From positions 1-46,395 of the forward strand of contig RFGS01000095.1 of the NCBI GenBank assembly GCA_003695905.1: a DNA stretch of 46,395 nt, in the 5' to 3' direction. The position numbers and the translations under genes were made by a program. Shown here piece after piece: positions 45,729 to 46,395 of the stretch (positions are counted from its first letter, which is position 1; every line of letters starts with the position of its first letter). The stretch comes from Zetaproteobacteria bacterium (GTDB taxonomy: Bacteria > Pseudomonadota > Zetaproteobacteria > Mariprofundales > Mariprofundaceae). A model generated the notes under the pieces. That model ran no database searches and was not told where the DNA came from. It was given only the letters and a program-made list of their open reading frames with translations.

Positions 45729-46395
45729 CGCCCCAGGAGTATTGCCTTCAGAAAACGCGCGGATCAGGCTCCTCTTTCTATTATGCCTTTATCTTTCTGC
45801 CCGAAGACAAGCGACGCGCCATCATGGCCTTGTATGCCTTTTGTCGGGAGGTTGACGACATCGCCGATTCGATCCAGGACCGACAGGTGGCCATGGCCAA
45901 GCTCGGGTTCTGGCAGGACGAGGTCCAGCGCAGCTTCGCGGGCCATCCCCAGCATCCCGTTGGCAAGGAGCTGTCTTGGGCCGCAAGTCGGTATGCCCTC
46001 GATGAAGAGCTGTTTCACGAGATCCTGGATGGCATGCTGATGGACATCAATCGGCAGCCCGTACTCAAGCAAGCCGATCTTTCCCTATACTGTTATCGCG
46101 TTGCCGGAACTGTAGGTCTACTGTCCATCGAGATCTTCGGTTATAGCAATCGGCGTGCACGCGCTTACGCGACCCAGTTGGGGGAGGCCCTGCAACTGAC
46201 CAACATCCTGCGCGACCTAGGGGAAGATGCCCGTCTTGGACGAATCTATTTGCCCCAGGAAGATCGCCTCAGATTCGATGTGCGCGACCAAGATTTCAAG
46301 GCCACGCAAGCCAACGACGCCCTCAAACAGTTGGTTCGGCATTATGTCGATCGCGCCGAGAAGCAATATGCCACTGCCATCGAGATGCTTCCACC
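45725..46395 (+). CDS. hpnD: Presqualene diphosphate synthase HpnD, 3'-truncated by window end
   Basis: HpnD joins two farnesyl diphosphates to presqualene diphosphate, the first step of the HpnCDE route. The frame is open to the last base, so the gene continues outside; 223 codons are visible of a usual 270-290. It begins MTPQEYCLQKTRGSGSSFYY, with the first Asp-rich motif in FCREVDDIADS (about 37-47), the YCYRVAGTVGLLS segment, and the second motif in QLTNILRDLGEDARLGRIYLP (about 156-176, read in two parts QLTNILRDLGEDAR and LGRIYLP). It is translationally coupled to hpnC through an ATGA overlap. The rest of a hopanoid cluster may follow. Confidence 0.94.
   Translation, partial: MTPQEYCLQKTRGSGSSFYYAFIFLPEDKRRAIMALYAFCREVDDIADSIQDRQVAMAKLGFWQDEVQRSFAGHPQHPVGKELSWAASRYALDEELFHEILDGMLMDINRQPVLKQADLSLYCYRVAGTVGLLSIEIFGYSNRRARAYATQLGEALQLTNILRDLGEDARLGRIYLPQEDRLRFDVRDQDFKATQANDALKQLVRHYVDRAEKQYATAIEMLP

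Overview
The window is bacterial chromosomal DNA packed with about 42 protein-coding genes and almost no spare sequence. FimV, HflD, RatA, RnfH, HolC and a BamB lipoprotein together point to a Gammaproteobacterium. The adjoining hpnC-hpnD pair adds hopanoid (squalene) synthesis, and base composition looks moderately GC-rich by eye. These traits fit an environmental lineage near the base of the class (for example chemolithotrophic or methanotrophic groups), but the window does not fix genus or order. I see no phage, insertion sequence, CRISPR array, tRNA or rRNA.

Layout. (1) 1-1095, plus strand: the 3' part of a histidine kinase fused to a receiver domain. (2) 1070-9526, minus strand: nitrobindin-like protein, then glyA-nrdR-leuB-asd-fimV-(ECF-T-like membrane protein)-truA, mostly with ATGA overlaps or gaps under 20 nt. 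(3) 9624-17229, minus strand: guaB-guaA-FKBP lipoprotein-ffh, then a promoter and rpsP-rimM-trmD-(second SPOUT methyltransferase)-rplS ending in a clear intrinsic terminator. (4) 17386-18159, plus strand: yaaA. (5) 18445-24003, minus strand: pgi, PAP2 phosphatase, holC, valS. (6) 24133-26519, plus strand: glgA overlapping a ROK sugar kinase. (7) 26526-27890, minus strand: mgtE. (8) 28045-32820, plus strand: mfd-serB-hflD. (9) map (minus), a SixA-like phosphatase (plus), then a long minus-strand run from 44784 to 34199: thiO, terminator, carB-greA-DUF4149-perM-yfgM-bamB-der-ratA-rnfH. (10) 44850 to the end, plus strand: hpnC overlapping hpnD, which runs off the window.

Functionally this is mainly core genome: translation and protein targeting (rpsP, rimM, trmD, rplS, ffh, map, valS, der), nucleotide and amino-acid synthesis (guaAB, carB, leuB, asd, glyA, serB), DNA repair and transcription (mfd, greA, holC), envelope assembly (bamB, yfgM, FKBP, fimV), glycogen and sugar metabolism (pgi, glgA, ROK kinase) and membrane lipids (hpnCD).

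There is no obviously new multi-gene system. The best points for a second look are: a predicted SPOUT RNA methyltransferase inserted in the rpsP-rplS operon, right where TrmD has lost its usual C-terminal tail; a fimV that appears to start at ATT; unusual residues in the Ffh DGDARGG motif; hairpins in the carB and mgtE leaders; carB without an adjacent carA; and a SixA homologue with QHG instead of RHG.
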